Shown here: piece by piece, positions 46,113 to 57,004 of the stretch
Numbering within the stretch: the stretch's first letter is position 1
Layout: each line of letters begins with the position of its first letter
Origin: Fredinandcohnia onubensis
Lineage (GTDB): Bacteria > Bacillota > Bacilli > Bacillales > Bacillaceae_L
Reading direction: 5' to 3'
Assembly: GCF_031181385.1 (NCBI RefSeq)
Contig: NZ_JAPSKV010000003.1
Span: 248,001-312,000, forward strand
Length of the DNA: 64,000 bases
Notes under the pieces: model-generated
Database searches by the model: none
What the model was told of the DNA's origin: nothing
The model's input: only the letters and a program-made list of their open reading frames with translations
Position numbers and translations under genes: made by a program

Positions 46113-47688
46113 GGTTTGAAGGTTATTTCATCTTTCGAAATGCTTTGATAAGGATGGTGATGAAAATACACAGTTATATGCCATTCAGCCGCAAGGTGGG
46201 GAATTAAAGCCTATACGAATTCAGGAAGGAAACCGACATATGATTGCACTGCTTTCCAAGGATGGGAAGAAATTATTCTATACATCAACCGAAGGATAAT
46301 GCAATGTGTTTGAATTCATATTGCTATAACCTAGAAACGGAAGAAGAGTTAGTTATCAACAAAGGAAAAGATGTAGCGACCTACTTGTTAGCGATTAGCC
46401 CAGATGAAAGTAGTCAAATATATTTAAAGCATTTTGCCAATACATATTCCTTAGCTTTTTTACATAAAGATGGCAACGAAGTACGCTTAACACCAGAGAC
46501 AGAGCAACAGCACACCGTATCTGATGTTCTATTCACATCAGATAGTACGATTTACCTAGTAACGGATTATGATGATGATTTTTCATATCTTGCTAAATAT
46601 GATGTGACAACTAACACATTTTCTAAAGTTATTCCATTTGAAAAGGAAGAAATGAAATCAATTAAATATAACAAACAATCTCAAATAATCCACATTGTGA
46701 GTCAAAAAGGTGTTGAGGATTTTCTCTATGGATATCATATTGAAACAGGAGAAGTAGAAAAGTATGATACGCCTTCATCCGTAATTGAAAGACTAATTGT
46801 ATCAGAAAATGACAACCTATATGTCCTTGTGCGTTCTGCTACTGACCCGTTTAACATCTATAAAAGAACTGCCACTGAAAATGTGTGGGAAGCCATTACC
46901 AACTATTGAGTTCCTGGTGTAAAAGAAGAAGAACTTGTTCAGCATGATGTAATCACATATCCTTCTTTTGATGGCTTAGAGATAGAGGCGTTATTCTTTA
47001 AGGCAAATGAGGAGGACATGTCATTTTATAGCCTCATGGAGGACCACAGGCTGCGGAACGAAAGTCATTTAGGGCAATGTTTCAATTTCTAGTGAATCGG
47101 GGTTATATTATTTTTGCGCCGAACTTCCGTGGTTCAACTGGATACGGCTTAGAATTTGCGAAAATGGTAGAGGGTGACTGGGGACATGGTTCTCGTCTAG
47201 ATAATATTGAGGGACTTGAATGGTTAATTACGAACGGATACCAGACCGTGAAAAAATTCTTCTGTTAGGTGGCAGTTATGGTGGATATATGGCACTCTTG
47301 CTTCATGGTAAACACCCAGAATACTTTAAAGCTGTCATCGACATTTTTGGACCAAGTGATTTATTCTCGTTTATTAATTCGGTTCCAGAGCATTGGAAGC
47401 CTGTTATGAACCAATGGGTTGGAGATCCGGTGAAAGATCGTGAGAAGTTAATCGAGTTTTCACCAATTACCCACTTAGAAGGCAGGTAAAACAGATGTTA
47501 GTTATCCAAGGGGCCAACGAACCACGTGTTGTAAAAGCGGAATCTGATAAAATCGTACAGGCATTGCAAGATAAAGGTAGGAAAGTTGAATATTTGGTTC
47601 TTGAAGACGAAGGCATGGATTCTCGAAAAAAGAAAATGAAATCAAAGTAAATCGAAAAATACTAGAGTTTTTTGATCGATTTATTTAA
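46113..47688 (+). pseudogene. S9 family peptidase (acylaminoacyl-peptidase type), decayed
   Basis: Successive frames encode an S9 peptidase: part of the beta-propeller (FDKDGDENTQLYAIQPQGGE), then LETEEELVINKGKDVATYLL up to a TGA at 46907-46909, continuing in frame as VPGVKEEELVQHDV, then PHGGPQAAERKSFRAMFQF, NFRGSTGYG, and after another shift LLGGSYGGYMALL with the catalytic serine. The histidine segment (EGHGFSKKEN) is broken near 47617. At least five one-base shifts and one internal stop are present (near 46290, 47030, 47250, 47485 and 47617). The 5' end is missing. No function is expected. Confidence 0.88.
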
Positions 47689-47725
47689 AAAAGAAAGACG
47701 TGTGACTTTCGAAATGTCACACGTC
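47683..47725 (-). terminator. Terminator of plsY
   Basis: GACGTGTGAC and GTCACACGTC form a 10-bp stem; on the minus strand CTTTCTTTTTT follows. Confidence 0.85.
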
Positions 47726-47755
47726 AAATTTCCTTTTTATGGACATAAACTCGGT

Positions 47756-48367
47756 TTATAGCCATTTAATCTTTGGTTCTGTTTTATTCTTAATTCGAGC
47801 GATGTTTGCTCGGTGCCGATAGAACACGAAAACGGCAAGTAATGAGACAACAATGATTAGCGGGTAATCAGTTTTAATAAAAATACTATAAACAATACTG
47901 AAAGACACGCAATAAATGGAAACTAGCATAGAAGATAGTGAAACCATTTTCGTCAATTTCAAGAAAATAAAAAAGCATAGTAAAGTTGTAATAAAAAGGA
48001 TTGGGTTATAACCCAACAGTACCCCGCCAGAGGTTGCGACTGCTTTTCCACCTTTAAAACCTGCAAAAATTGGGTACATATGACCTACAACAGCCACCAT
48101 TCCAACTAATAGTGGAAAATAATCTGGAAATGATCCATTCAATAATAGAGTGGGAAGTAGAGTTGCTAATGTCCCTTTTAAAATGTCTGCACTAGTAACG
48201 ATTAAGCCTGCTTTTTTTCCAAGTGTCCGAAACGTATTTGTCCCACCTAAATTTCCGCTACCATGCTCCCGAATGTCTATACCATAGCCAATCTTCCCAA
48301 CGATTAATCCAGAAGGAATCGAACCAAGAAGATAAGCAAGGAGTATAATAATAATATTTAGTACCAT
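47756..48367 (-). CDS. plsY: Glycerol-3-phosphate acyltransferase PlsY
   Basis: PlsY transfers an acyl group from acyl-phosphate to glycerol-3-phosphate, the first membrane step of phospholipid synthesis. The 203-residue product has about five membrane segments and the conserved loops [26 protein letters not shown] and [15 protein letters not shown]. The ATG at 48367 follows AAAGGAG; an upstream in-frame ATG would add 16 residues and has no better site. It corresponds to B. subtilis YneS. Confidence 0.95.
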   Translation of the reverse strand: MVLNIIIILLAYLLGSIPSGLIVGKIGYGIDIREHGSGNLGGTNTFRTLGKKAGLIVTSADILKGTLATLLPTLLLNGSFPDYFPLLVGMVAVVGHMYPIFAGFKGGKAVATSGGVLLGYNPILFITTLLCFFIFLKLTKMVSLSSMLVSIYCVSFSIVYSIFIKTDYPLIIVVSLLAVFVFYRHRANIARIKNKTEPKIKWL

Positions 48368-48647
48368 ACTCTTAACTCCTTTAATAAAATAATAAAGATA
48401 ATTGCTTCTTGACACATTGTATCATTCTTTCTCGATAATACCATGCTTGTACAAGTATTCTCATTATACAAGATATTTTTACTTACAATGATTTTTTCTT
48501 TTAATTTCGACAAAAAATACTGAAAAACGATGAAGAAATATTTAAATACGTTGAATATCAAAATAAATGCAGGAATATCTATGCTTGGGACCGAAATACT
48601 ATGAGAGAAATTATCTGTTAGAATATATAAAGGGAGGACCCAATAAA

Positions 48648-49061
48648 ATGTCATTGGAAATTCCGACTCGTGCTGAACTCGGTAACATTTTAAAGAAAAG
48701 TAAACGGATTGCTGTTGTTGGTTTATCTGATAATCCTGAAAGAACTTCCAATATGGTAAGTAAGGCTATGCAGGATGCTGGGTATGAAATCATACCTGTA
48801 AATCCAACTATTGACGAAGCATTAGGTGTAAAAGCCGTTAAATCAATAAAAGATATCGAAGGACATATTGATATTGTTAATGTTTTTCGAAGATCGGAAT
48901 ATTTAATGGATGTTGCGAAAGAATTTGATGATATTGACGCGGATGTGTTTTGGTCGCAGCTTGGATGTGTTAGTGAAGAAGCATACAACTATTTGAAGGA
49001 ACGTGGGATTACTGTTGTAATGGATCGTTGTATAAAGGTTGAACATGCTTTGACAAAATAA
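48648..49061 (+). CDS. yneT: CoA-binding protein YneT
   Basis: The 137-residue product is a Rossmann-fold CoA-binding domain (RIAVVGLSDNPERTSNMV, GYEIIPVNPTIDEALG, VDIVNVFRRSE-like segment, VVMDRCIKVEH at the end). Members bind CoA or nucleotides, and cellular function is unknown. The ATG at 48648 follows GGGAGGA. It is divergent from plsY and followed by a terminator before parE. Confidence 0.93.
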   Translation: MSLEIPTRAELGNILKKSKRIAVVGLSDNPERTSNMVSKAMQDAGYEIIPVNPTIDEALGVKAVKSIKDIEGHIDIVNVFRRSEYLMDVAKEFDDIDADVFWSQLGCVSEEAYNYLKERGITVVMDRCIKVEHALTK

Positions 49062-49074
49062 CAAACCATGAGAT

Positions 49075-49104
49075 AAAATCCTTGTTCTTATACAAGGATT
49101 TTCT
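49075..49104 (+). terminator. Terminator of yneT
   Basis: AAAATCCTTGT pairs with ACAAGGATTTT. Confidence 0.85.
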
Positions 49105-49253
49105 CCTTTTCGTGAGAAACGGTTTGCGAAATTTCGATAAAGATATAAAATAAAAGGTGAGGCATTAAAAAACAAAACATTTGTTCTGTTAAGTAAGAAA
49201 TAACTAAATTAGTGATACTACTTATATAGAGAGAGGCTATTTATTAGCTATGT

Positions 49254-49280
49254 ACTTGGGTTAAAAGCCCAAGTGTTTTG
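49254..49280 (+). promoter_or_regulatory. Hairpin in the parE leader
   Basis: ACTTGGG-TTAAAAG-CCCAAGT followed by GTTTTG lies about 10 bp before the parE ribosome site. It may be a weak attenuator or a stability element. Confidence 0.35.
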
Positions 49281-49301
49281 TATATGAAAGGGGTATGTTT
49301 T

Positions 49302-51266
49302 TTGGCTAAGCAACAATTTGACTACAATGATGATGCAATACAGGTACTAGAAGGCCTTGAAGCCGTTAGAAAGAGACCTGGTATGTATATTGGAAGCACT
49401 GATAGTAAAGGACTTCACCACCTTGTTTATGAAATTGTAGACAACTCGGTCGACGAAGCCCTATCAGGTTATGGAAATCACATCATTGTTAGAATCCATA
49501 AAGACAATAGTTTAAGTGTCCAGGATAAAGGACGTGGAATGCCAACTGGCATGCATAAAATGGGGAAACCAACACCTGAGGTTATTTTTACCGTGCTACA
49601 TGCAGGTGGTAAATTTGGACAAGGTGGGTATAAAGCAAGTGGAGGTCTCCATGGGGTTGGAGCATCAGTTGTTAATGCATTGTCTGAATGGCTTACAGTC
49701 ACGATTAAGCGTAATGGATTTGTATATGAACAGCGCTTTGAAAATGGTGGCAAACCTGCTACCACTCTTGAGAATATCGGAAAAACAAATCAAACGGGTA
49801 CCACGATCCATTTTAAGCCGGACCCTACGATTTTTAGTACGACTACATTTAATTTTGAAACATTGAGTGAGCGCTTAAGAGAATCCGCCTTTTTATTAAA
49901 AGGGCTAAAGATTGAGATCTTTGATGACCGAAATGATTTCCATGAGGTTTATCATTATGAAAATGGTATTGAAGCGTTCGTAGAATACTTGAATGAGGAA
50001 AAGGATGTACTACATCCTGTCGTTTCTTTTGAAGGGGTTCAGAACCGAATTGAGGTAGATTTTGCCTTTCAATTTAATGATGGGTATTCAGAGAATATCT
50101 TATCCTTTGTAAATAACGTAAGAACAAAGGATGGAGGTACACATGAAGTTGGATCAAAAACAGCCTTGACTCGTGCTTTTAATGAATATGCTCGGAAAAC
50201 AGGCCAATTAAAAGAAAAAGATAAAAATCTTGATGGTTCTGATATTCGCGAGGGGTTAACGGCTATTGTATCCGTTCGTATTCCTGAAGAATTATTGCAA
50301 TTTGAGGGACAAACAAAAGGCAAGCTTGGAACTAGTGAAGCACGCTCAGCTGTCGATTCAGTTGTTTCTGAAAACCTCGCTTATTTTCTAGAGGAAAATC
50401 CAGATGTAAGTACCCTTCTTGTTAAAAAATCGGTAAAAGCTGCTCAAGCAAGAGAGGCAGCAAGAAAAGCAAGAGAAGAAGCAAGAAGCGGAAAGAAACG
50501 AAAGAAATCCGAAGCATTATTAAGTGGTAAACTTACTCCTGCCCAGTCTAAAAATCCAGATAAAAATGAACTTTATCTTGTTGAAGGGGATTCTGCTGGA
50601 GGGTCTGCCAAACAAGGACGCGATCGTCGTTTCCAAGCAGTTCTTCCGTTAAGAGGTAAAGTTATTAATACAGAAAAAGCAAAGCTTGCCGATATCTTTA
50701 AAAATGAAGAGATTAATACAATCATTCATACAATTGGCGGTGGCGTTGGAGCAGATTTTACTATTGCTGATATCAATTATGATAAGATTGTTATCATGAC
50801 TGACGCAGATACCGACGGTGCACATATACAAGTATTGCTTTTAACCTTCTTTTATCGATATATGAAGCCATTAATTGAAGCGGGCAAGGTATATATTGCG
50901 TTGCCACCGCTTTATAAGGTAAGTAAAGGAACAGGTAAGAAAGAAGTCATTGAGTATGCATGGAATGATAATGAATTAAAGGATGCTATCGCTAAAGTCG
51001 GAAAAGGGTATATGATTCAACGCTATAAAGGTTTAGGAGAAATGAATGCCGACCAGCTTTGGGATACAACAATGAACCCTGAAACGAGAACGCTAATTCG
51101 AGTCCGTATCGATGACGTAGCAAGGGCTGAACGAAGAGTAACAACACTAATGGGCGATAAGGTTGAACCGCGCCGTAAGTGGATTGAATCAAATGTTGCC
51201 TTTGGTCTTGAAGATGATTCGAATATTTTGGACAATGAAAATTTATCGGTCGTAGAAGGGGAGTAA
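49302..51266 (+). CDS. parE: DNA topoisomerase IV subunit B
   Basis: ParE is the ATPase subunit of topoisomerase IV, which unlinks daughter chromosomes. The 654-residue product has the GHKL ATPase motifs (EIVDNSVDEAL, GRGMPTGMH, GGLHGVGASVVNALS), the Toprim motif VEGDSAGGSAKQGRDR and DADTDGAHI. The TTG at 49302 has AAAGGGG eight bases upstream and yields AKQQFDYNDDAIQVLEG as in B. subtilis (655 residues). parC follows after six bases. Confidence 0.97.
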   Translation: MAKQQFDYNDDAIQVLEGLEAVRKRPGMYIGSTDSKGLHHLVYEIVDNSVDEALSGYGNHIIVRIHKDNSLSVQDKGRGMPTGMHKMGKPTPEVIFTVLHAGGKFGQGGYKASGGLHGVGASVVNALSEWLTVTIKRNGFVYEQRFENGGKPATTLENIGKTNQTGTTIHFKPDPTIFSTTTFNFETLSERLRESAFLLKGLKIEIFDDRNDFHEVYHYENGIEAFVEYLNEEKDVLHPVVSFEGVQNRIEVDFAFQFNDGYSENILSFVNNVRTKDGGTHEVGSKTALTRAFNEYARKTGQLKEKDKNLDGSDIREGLTAIVSVRIPEELLQFEGQTKGKLGTSEARSAVDSVVSENLAYFLEENPDVSTLLVKKSVKAAQAREAARKAREEARSGKKRKKSEALLSGKLTPAQSKNPDKNELYLVEGDSAGGSAKQGRDRRFQAVLPLRGKVINTEKAKLADIFKNEEINTIIHTIGGGVGADFTIADINYDKIVIMTDADTDGAHIQVLLLTFFYRYMKPLIEAGKVYIALPPLYKVSKGTGKKEVIEYAWNDNELKDAIAKVGKGYMIQRYKGLGEMNADQLWDTTMNPETRTLIRVRIDDVARAERRVTTLMGDKVEPRRKWIESNVAFGLEDDSNILDNENLSVVEGE

Positions 51267-51272
51267 CAATAA

Positions 51273-53717
51273 ATGGTACAAACAGAACAATACCGTGATC
51301 TGCCTCTAGAGGAGGTAATTGGAGATCGCTTCGGTAGATATAGTAAATATATTATTCAAGATCGTGCTTTACCAGATGCAAGGGATGGTCTTAAACCCGT
51401 TCAAAGACGAATTCTTTATGCCATGCATGTTGAAGGTAATACAGCTGAAAAAGGTTTTCGTAAATCGGCTAAAACCGTTGGTAATGTAATTGGTAACTAC
51501 CATCCTCACGGTGACACATCTGTATATGATGCGATGGTTCGTCTAAGTCAGGATTGGAAGGTTCGGAATGTCCTGGTGGAAATGCACGGAAATAATGGTA
51601 GTAATGATGGTGATCCACCAGCAGCCATGCGTTATACGGAAGCGCGTCTTTCAAGTCTTGCTTCCGAGCTGTTACGTGATATTGAAAAAAACACTGTTGA
51701 ATTCATTCCGAACTTTGATGATACAAGTAAAGAACCCGTTGTATTACCAGCGATGTTCCCAAACTTACTTGTAAATGGTTCTACCGGGATTTCAGCAGGT
51801 TATGCTACAGATATTCCGCCTCATCATCTAGGAGAAGTCATAGATGGTGTCATCAAGCGTATAGACAATCCAAACTCAACTGTTGATGAACTCATGGAAG
51901 TGATTAAGGGGCCAGATTTCCCAACAGGTGGTATTATTCAAGGGATTGAAGGGATAAAGAAAGCCTATGAAACGGGAAAAGGTAAAATCATTGTCCGTGG
52001 AAAAGTAGAGATTGAGGATCTTCGCGGTGGAAAACAACAAATCGTTGTCACTGAAATACCATATGAAGTGAATAAAGCAAATATGGTTAAAAAAATTGAC
52101 GAGATTCGATTAGACCGCAAAGTAGAAGGCATAAATGAGGTCCGTGATGAAACTGACCGAACAGGTTTAAGAATCGTAATTGAACTAAAAAAAGACGCAG
52201 ACGCACAGGGAGTGCTAAACTTCCTCTATAAAAATACTGATCTTCAAATAACCTATAACTTTAACATGGTAGCTATTATGGACAGAAGACCAGTATTGAT
52301 GAGTCTGCCGAAAATATTGGATGCGTACATTGCCCACCAAAAAGAGGTTATTACCAATCGTTCTCACTATGAACTAGAAAAAGCACGTGAACGTCAGCAT
52401 GTTGTTGAAGGTCTTATTAAGGCGTTATCAATCTTAGATGAGGTTATTGCGACTATTCGTGCTTCAAAGGATAAAAAGGACGCGAAAAATAATTTAATCG
52501 ATAAATTCGGATTTACAGAGCCGCAGTCTGAAGCAATCGTTTCCTTGCAATTATATCGCTTAACAAACACTGATATCACAGCACTTCAACAAGAATATGA
52601 TGAGTTAAATAAAAAGATAAGTGAATTAGTTGAAATTCTACAAAATGAACGCAAACTTTTTCAGGTCATAAAAAATGACCTGAAGCGTGTGAAAAAAACC
52701 TATGCAGATAATCGTCGTTCAAAAATAGAAGACGAGATTGAAGAAATAAAGATTAATCTTGAGGTTTTAATCCCATCTGAGGATGTAATTGTAACTGTCA
52801 CCCAGGACGGCTATGTTAAACGGACAAGCCCTCGATCATATGCTGCATCAAACGGCCAAGATTTTGGCATGAAGGATACAGATCGACTGTTACACAAATT
52901 TGAAATCAATACAACCGATACATTATTGCTCTTTACAAACAAAGGGAATTACTTATATATCCCAGTTCACGAATTACCTGATATAAGGTGGAAAGACCTA
53001 GGACAACACGTTGCTAATATCATAAGTATTGAACGTGACGAATTCATTATAGAGGCATTACCTGTTACGAATTTCGAGTTGCCAGAATATCTACTCTTTA
53101 TCACCAAAAACGGTATGGTGAAAAAGTCAGAGTTAACTATGTATAAAGCACAACGTTATTCAAAACCACTCGTTGCAATTAATCTGAAAAATGATGATGA
53201 AGTTGTATCTGTTCATATCACAAACGGCAATATGGATGTCTTCTTAGTTACGCATCTAGGGTATGGACTCTGGTTTGGAGAAGAAGAAGTCAACGTTGTT
53301 GGTGCAAGAGCAGCAGGCGTTAAAGGTATCAATCTTAAGGATGGCGATTATGTTGTTGCCGGTTCAGCTGTACCACCATCGACACCAGCTGAGCTAAGTA
53401 TTGTTACACAACGTGGAGCAGTTAAGAAGATGAAAATCACAGAATTCGAAAAAGCAACAAGAGCAAAACGTGGATTAGTTATGCTTCGTGAGTTGAAAAA
53501 TCATCCACATCGTGTTGCAGGCGCACATTTTGTTACGAATGTAGATGAACTTTTCCTAAAAACACAAAATGGAAAAATCGAATCAATTGAAACCAAATCC
53601 TTACGTCCAAATGATCGTTATAGCAACGGATCATTCGTAGTTGATACGGATGAAGCGGGAGAAGTAATTGATACATGGATTGTCACAAGTGAGGAAAATT
53701 CTGACGAAATAAAATAA
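51273..53717 (+). CDS. parC: DNA topoisomerase IV subunit A
   Basis: ParC is the DNA-breaking subunit of topoisomerase IV. The 814-residue product has the winged-helix core with the catalytic tyrosine Y121 ([11 protein letters not shown]), the tower and coiled-coil region, and a C-terminal beta-pinwheel for DNA wrapping. The quinolone region reads [13 protein letters not shown], with T82 and D86 at the places of S80 and E84 of Staphylococcus aureus GrlA. It is translated with parE and followed by a terminator. Confidence 0.97.
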   Translation: MVQTEQYRDLPLEEVIGDRFGRYSKYIIQDRALPDARDGLKPVQRRILYAMHVEGNTAEKGFRKSAKTVGNVIGNYHPHGDTSVYDAMVRLSQDWKVRNVLVEMHGNNGSNDGDPPAAMRYTEARLSSLASELLRDIEKNTVEFIPNFDDTSKEPVVLPAMFPNLLVNGSTGISAGYATDIPPHHLGEVIDGVIKRIDNPNSTVDELMEVIKGPDFPTGGIIQGIEGIKKAYETGKGKIIVRGKVEIEDLRGGKQQIVVTEIPYEVNKANMVKKIDEIRLDRKVEGINEVRDETDRTGLRIVIELKKDADAQGVLNFLYKNTDLQITYNFNMVAIMDRRPVLMSLPKILDAYIAHQKEVITNRSHYELEKARERQHVVEGLIKALSILDEVIATIRASKDKKDAKNNLIDKFGFTEPQSEAIVSLQLYRLTNTDITALQQEYDELNKKISELVEILQNERKLFQVIKNDLKRVKKTYADNRRSKIEDEIEEIKINLEVLIPSEDVIVTVTQDGYVKRTSPRSYAASNGQDFGMKDTDRLLHKFEINTTDTLLLFTNKGNYLYIPVHELPDIRWKDLGQHVANIISIERDEFIIEALPVTNFELPEYLLFITKNGMVKKSELTMYKAQRYSKPLVAINLKNDDEVVSVHITNGNMDVFLVTHLGYGLWFGEEEVNVVGARAAGVKGINLKDGDYVVAGSAVPPSTPAELSIVTQRGAVKKMKITEFEKATRAKRGLVMLRELKNHPHRVAGAHFVTNVDELFLKTQNGKIESIETKSLRPNDRYSNGSFVVDTDEAGEVIDTWIVTSEENSDEIK

Positions 53718-53723
53718 TGATCG

Positions 53724-53756
53724 AAAAGCAGCTACTTTAGGGTAGCTGTTTTTGAT
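53724..53756 (+). terminator. Terminator of parEC
   Basis: CAGCTAC pairs with GTAGCTG, followed by T. Confidence 0.8.
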
Positions 53757-53873
53757 TATGAAATAATATTGTTAACTAGAAGTATCTATTTTGAAAAATA
53801 TTTATATTTTAAATATCACTGCTTTACTGTACAATAATTTTATAAGGATTAGAGAGTAGGTAATTTTGCGAAA

Positions 53874-54929
53874 ATGGTAAAAAAATATATTAATAAAAGA
53901 AACATTCTCCTTCTCATAGTAGCAATTGTTTTATTGTATTTATTACCAATGTCAATTTCATTGATTTTGGCCTTTCTAACTGCTCTGTTATTAGAGCCAT
54001 TAGTAAATTTATTAATCACAAAATATCGATTTAAACGGATATATTCGGTTACAGTAACGTTTGTTATTTTTATGGTGTTCGTTTTATTTTTGGGATACTT
54101 ATTAGTCAATGTCATCATTAATCAAATGATTACAGTCGTAAAAAATATCCCGTTTTATGTTTCAAGTATTGATACAGACCAAATTATTGCAACCTTTGAG
54201 AAGTTTGAAACTTATTTTGAAGATTTACCTAAGGAAGTCTTGGATTCTATTATGAATACCCTGTATTCCTTCCAGGATTTATTAATCGTTGCAGCAAGGA
54301 ATTTAACAGAGGGGACGTTTAGTTTCGTTTCAAGTCTTCCTCAGCTATTATTAGAGCTAATTGTTTATTTAGTGGCAGCTTTTCTTTTCATGAATGATCT
54401 CCCTGGAATTAAAAACAGGCTTAAAGATATGTTGCAAGAAAGCTCTATTGAAAAAATGAAGATTGTAATAACCCAATTGAAAAAGATATTTGTCGGCTTT
54501 TTAAAGGCTCAGATAGTTCTTAGTGGAGTAACTTTTGTTGTTACATATATTGGGCTTTGGATCTTAGATGTTAAGTATCTTCTAATTGTATCCTTGCTCA
54601 TTGTACTGGTCGATTTACTACCGATATTAGGTACAGGATCGTTTATCGTTCCATGGGCCATTTTCGTATTAATTAACGGAAATACGAAACTTGGAATAGG
54701 TTTATTTATTCTTTTTGTACTCATAACCGTGATTCGAAAAATTATTGAGCCGAAGGTTTATTCGCAAAGTTTCGGTATCAGTGCTTTAGCAGCACTCATT
54801 AGTATGTACCTAGGATTTAAAATAATCGGGATTGTTGGATTACTACTCGGTCCACTTTTAGTGATTCTTTATGATTCTTTAACAAAAGCTGGTGTCATTA
54901 ATCTAAACTTTAAATCAGATAAACTATAA
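53874..54929 (+). CDS. ytvI: Sporulation integral membrane protein YtvI (AI-2E transporter family)
   Basis: The 351-residue product has about seven to eight membrane segments arranged as in the AI-2E/YtvI family, with a long soluble loop at about 90-160 and the typical VDLLPILGTGSFIVPWA and GLLLGPLLVILYDSL stretches. YtvI members are linked to sporulation, transport role unproven. AGAGAGTAGG precedes the ATG. It is transcribed alone between two terminators. Confidence 0.82.
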   Translation: MVKKYINKRNILLLIVAIVLLYLLPMSISLILAFLTALLLEPLVNLLITKYRFKRIYSVTVTFVIFMVFVLFLGYLLVNVIINQMITVVKNIPFYVSSIDTDQIIATFEKFETYFEDLPKEVLDSIMNTLYSFQDLLIVAARNLTEGTFSFVSSLPQLLLELIVYLVAAFLFMNDLPGIKNRLKDMLQESSIEKMKIVITQLKKIFVGFLKAQIVLSGVTFVVTYIGLWILDVKYLLIVSLLIVLVDLLPILGTGSFIVPWAIFVLINGNTKLGIGLFILFVLITVIRKIIEPKVYSQSFGISALAALISMYLGFKIIGIVGLLLGPLLVILYDSLTKAGVINLNFKSDKL

Positions 54930-54963
54930 GAAAAAAGCTACCCATGCAGGTAGCTTTTTTCTT
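54928..54963. terminator. Bidirectional terminator between ytvI and alaX
   Basis: AAGAAAAAAGCTACC pairs with GGTAGCTTTTTTCTT. Confidence 0.93.
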
Positions 54964-56143
54964 ATAAAGAATCTTTTATTTTTGCTTCTAAAAAGTGTTT
55001 AAATGCCTCCATATCTTCTAATTTATCGAATGCAGCTTGTGCGGTTGTGTTATTGCCGCCACCTTTGCCATTATAGTTTTTAAGCTCTTGTTTAAATAAA
55101 TTTCCACACTCAATGGGTAGTATTCCATTATGGGAGATAAGTAGTTTATTTTCTAGTGTAGATGTAAAAATAACACATTGATTGGACGCCTCATTAATTT
55201 GTTTTGCAATTCCTTGAAGTTCTTTTAAAGCTTTTTCATCGAATGATTGGCTAATGATTGAATCATTATGAGATTGAATAAGTTCTTGAGCTAGGTACTG
55301 ATTAAGTTTCCCTTTTAACTCCTCGATTTCTCTCTGAAATTGTTTGTTATCGGTTTCTATTTTAGTAATTTTTTCGATTAGCCCTTCACGATTCGTGCTA
55401 TGTTTGTTTGCTAAGGTTGTCAAAACACTATGTGTTGCTTGATAATCCTCTAAAGCGCGGCCACCGAAAATAAAGTATACACGTGTATTTCCTTTGCTTT
55501 TTTCCGTTTTTAAAAGCTTCATAAGTCCTAACTCGCCAGTTCTTGACACATGTGTGCCTGCGCATGCAGATGTATCAATACCATCAATTTCAACAATGCG
55601 CATTTCATCTCCTTCAACGTCAGGTGTTTTTCGAAGAGGAAGGGTACTCGCTTGTTCTTTAGAAACAAAATATGTTTTAATTTCACGGTTTTCATAGATA
55701 AATTTATTAACCTGATTTTCAATATGTAGGAGCTGATCAGCATTAAATTCAGGAATACTTAAATCAATTGAAACGGTGTCTTTCCCTAAATGGAAGCTTG
55801 ATGTGTGTGCATCATATTCCTCAATACAAATGGCTGATAACAAATGCTGACCCGTATGCTGTTGCATATGGTCATATCGCAGTTTCCAGTCAATTTGACA
55901 TTCTACAGTCGGGTTTTCCGGGGGATGGGGGAGTTTATGGTACACCTCTCCGGCTTCTGAATAAACATCTAAAACTTGAATATGGTCAATTTGTCCAGTA
56001 TCAGATGGTTGGCCACCACCTTCAGGGTAAAATGCGGTGTCCTCAAGGGTTACAAGACAATAATTATCTTTTTTTATAATATTTGTTACAGTGGTTGTCC
56101 ACTTTGTTAAATAGGGATTTTCATAATATAACTTTTTTGTCAT
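54962..56143 (-). CDS. alaX: Alanyl-tRNA editing protein AlaX-L
   Basis: AlaX proteins remove serine or glycine from mischarged tRNA(Ala) in trans. The 393-residue product has an N-terminal beta domain (EDTAFYPEGGGQPSDTG), the zinc site HMQQHTGQHLLSA with the later CAGTHV, and a C-terminal coiled coil plus DHHA1 domain ending KGGGNNTTAQAAF. This three-part build marks the long AlaX-L form. AAAGGA lies before the ATG. It is monocistronic on the minus strand. Confidence 0.93.
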   Translation of the reverse strand: MTKKLYYENPYLTKWTTTVTNIIKKDNYCLVTLEDTAFYPEGGGQPSDTGQIDHIQVLDVYSEAGEVYHKLPHPPENPTVECQIDWKLRYDHMQQHTGQHLLSAICIEEYDAHTSSFHLGKDTVSIDLSIPEFNADQLLHIENQVNKFIYENREIKTYFVSKEQASTLPLRKTPDVEGDEMRIVEIDGIDTSACAGTHVSRTGELGLMKLLKTEKSKGNTRVYFIFGGRALEDYQATHSVLTTLANKHSTNREGLIEKITKIETDNKQFQREIEELKGKLNQYLAQELIQSHNDSIISQSFDEKALKELQGIAKQINEASNQCVIFTSTLENKLLISHNGILPIECGNLFKQELKNYNGKGGGNNTTAQAAFDKLEDMEAFKHFLEAKIKDSL

Positions 56144-56279
56144 CTAAGTCTCGATCCTTTCAATACCAGATAATTTAAACATACAAGAAAAGAAATAAAG
56201 ATTCAATGATTAAAGCTGTTAGTTGTTATAAATAAGAGGGAGGAAGAGCAATTTAATGATAAGAAAGGTGGAACAAAGA

Positions 56280-56537
56280 ATGGATGAGAATAAGTTGATT
56301 ATGGGAGAAATTGAAGAAGAAGCATTTGTGTTAACGCAATTCAAGCAAATGACTACCCAATCTGTAATAAGCAAGGAGAGGATAGGAGCGATTTGTGATT
56401 ACTTATCAAGAGAAGTAGATAGTGGAGAACAGGAGCATTATATTACGTTAAATGATCAGATGCCAATTAGGCTTAATCAAGCTGAGATGAAGGAGTTATT
56501 AGATGAATTTATAGACATTCGTCGGAAGTTAAATTAA
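56280..56537 (+). CDS. Hypothetical protein, 85 residues
   Basis: The product is acidic, helical and has no membrane segment, signal or cysteine pair (MDENKLIMGEIEEEAFVLTQ at the start; AEMKELLDEFIDIRRKL at the end). The ATG at 56280 follows AAAGGTGG by eight bases and is preferred over an in-frame ATG at 56256. I do not recognise the family. It is convergent with the ribbon-helix-helix candidate downstream and begins the accessory end of the window. Confidence 0.6.
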   Translation: MDENKLIMGEIEEEAFVLTQFKQMTTQSVISKERIGAICDYLSREVDSGEQEHYITLNDQMPIRLNQAEMKELLDEFIDIRRKLN

Positions 56538-56631
56538 AAGATGGGAAGATTAGGTTAGAAGAAAAGTTAAGAGTTTAACATAATAATATTATGTAAACTG
56601 AAATCTAAAGAAATACGAGGGAGGGCTGGAA

Positions 56632-56976
56632 TTAATCATTGTGATATTTTTTAATGATAAATTCCATTCCGATTTCAATTAATGTGTTTGCATGTGTATG
56701 AAGTCTACGTGCACGATCTTTTAGTAGTTCATATTGTGTATTACTAAAAGTTGTGCCCATTTTAATGCGATCAATAGGCCTAACTTGGGCTTTAAATTCT
56801 TTAGGTTTTTTGTATGTATCTAATACATAATCAATTCCTTCAGTTAGTAATTGATTAAACGGAACTTGTTCATGGTTTGCAATTCCTTTAATTTGTTCAA
56901 GTAAATGACGGCTAACCGTAGTATTCTTGGTCACACGATCGGCATTATGTTGTCTAATTTTACTTTCGTAAGGCAT
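56632..56976 (-). CDS. Tandem ribbon-helix-helix-like protein
   Basis: The 114-residue product seems to hold two copies of one small fold: TTVSRHLLEQIKGIANHEQ followed by LLTEGIDYVLDTYKK (about 19-57), and TTFSNTQYELLKDRARRLH followed by LIEIGMEFIIKKY (about 74-111). Each is a strand, helix, turn, helix as in Arc/MetJ-like DNA-binding proteins. CAGGAGCTGAT precedes the ATG. A palindrome lies just upstream and could be its operator. Function is unknown and the fold is inferred from pattern only. Confidence 0.55.
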   Translation of the reverse strand: MPYESKIRQHNADRVTKNTTVSRHLLEQIKGIANHEQVPFNQLLTEGIDYVLDTYKKPKEFKAQVRPIDRIKMGTTFSNTQYELLKDRARRLHTHANTLIEIGMEFIIKKYHND

Positions 56977-57004
56977 TTATAGATCAGCTCCTGAATGATT
57001 TATG

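Noticed and set aside
46907-46909. In-frame TGA in the S9 peptidase read as selenocysteine, given selA in the window
   Set aside because: The surrounding family sequence suggests an arginine codon changed to TGA, no SECIS-like hairpin was apparent, and several frameshifts show that the gene is dead.
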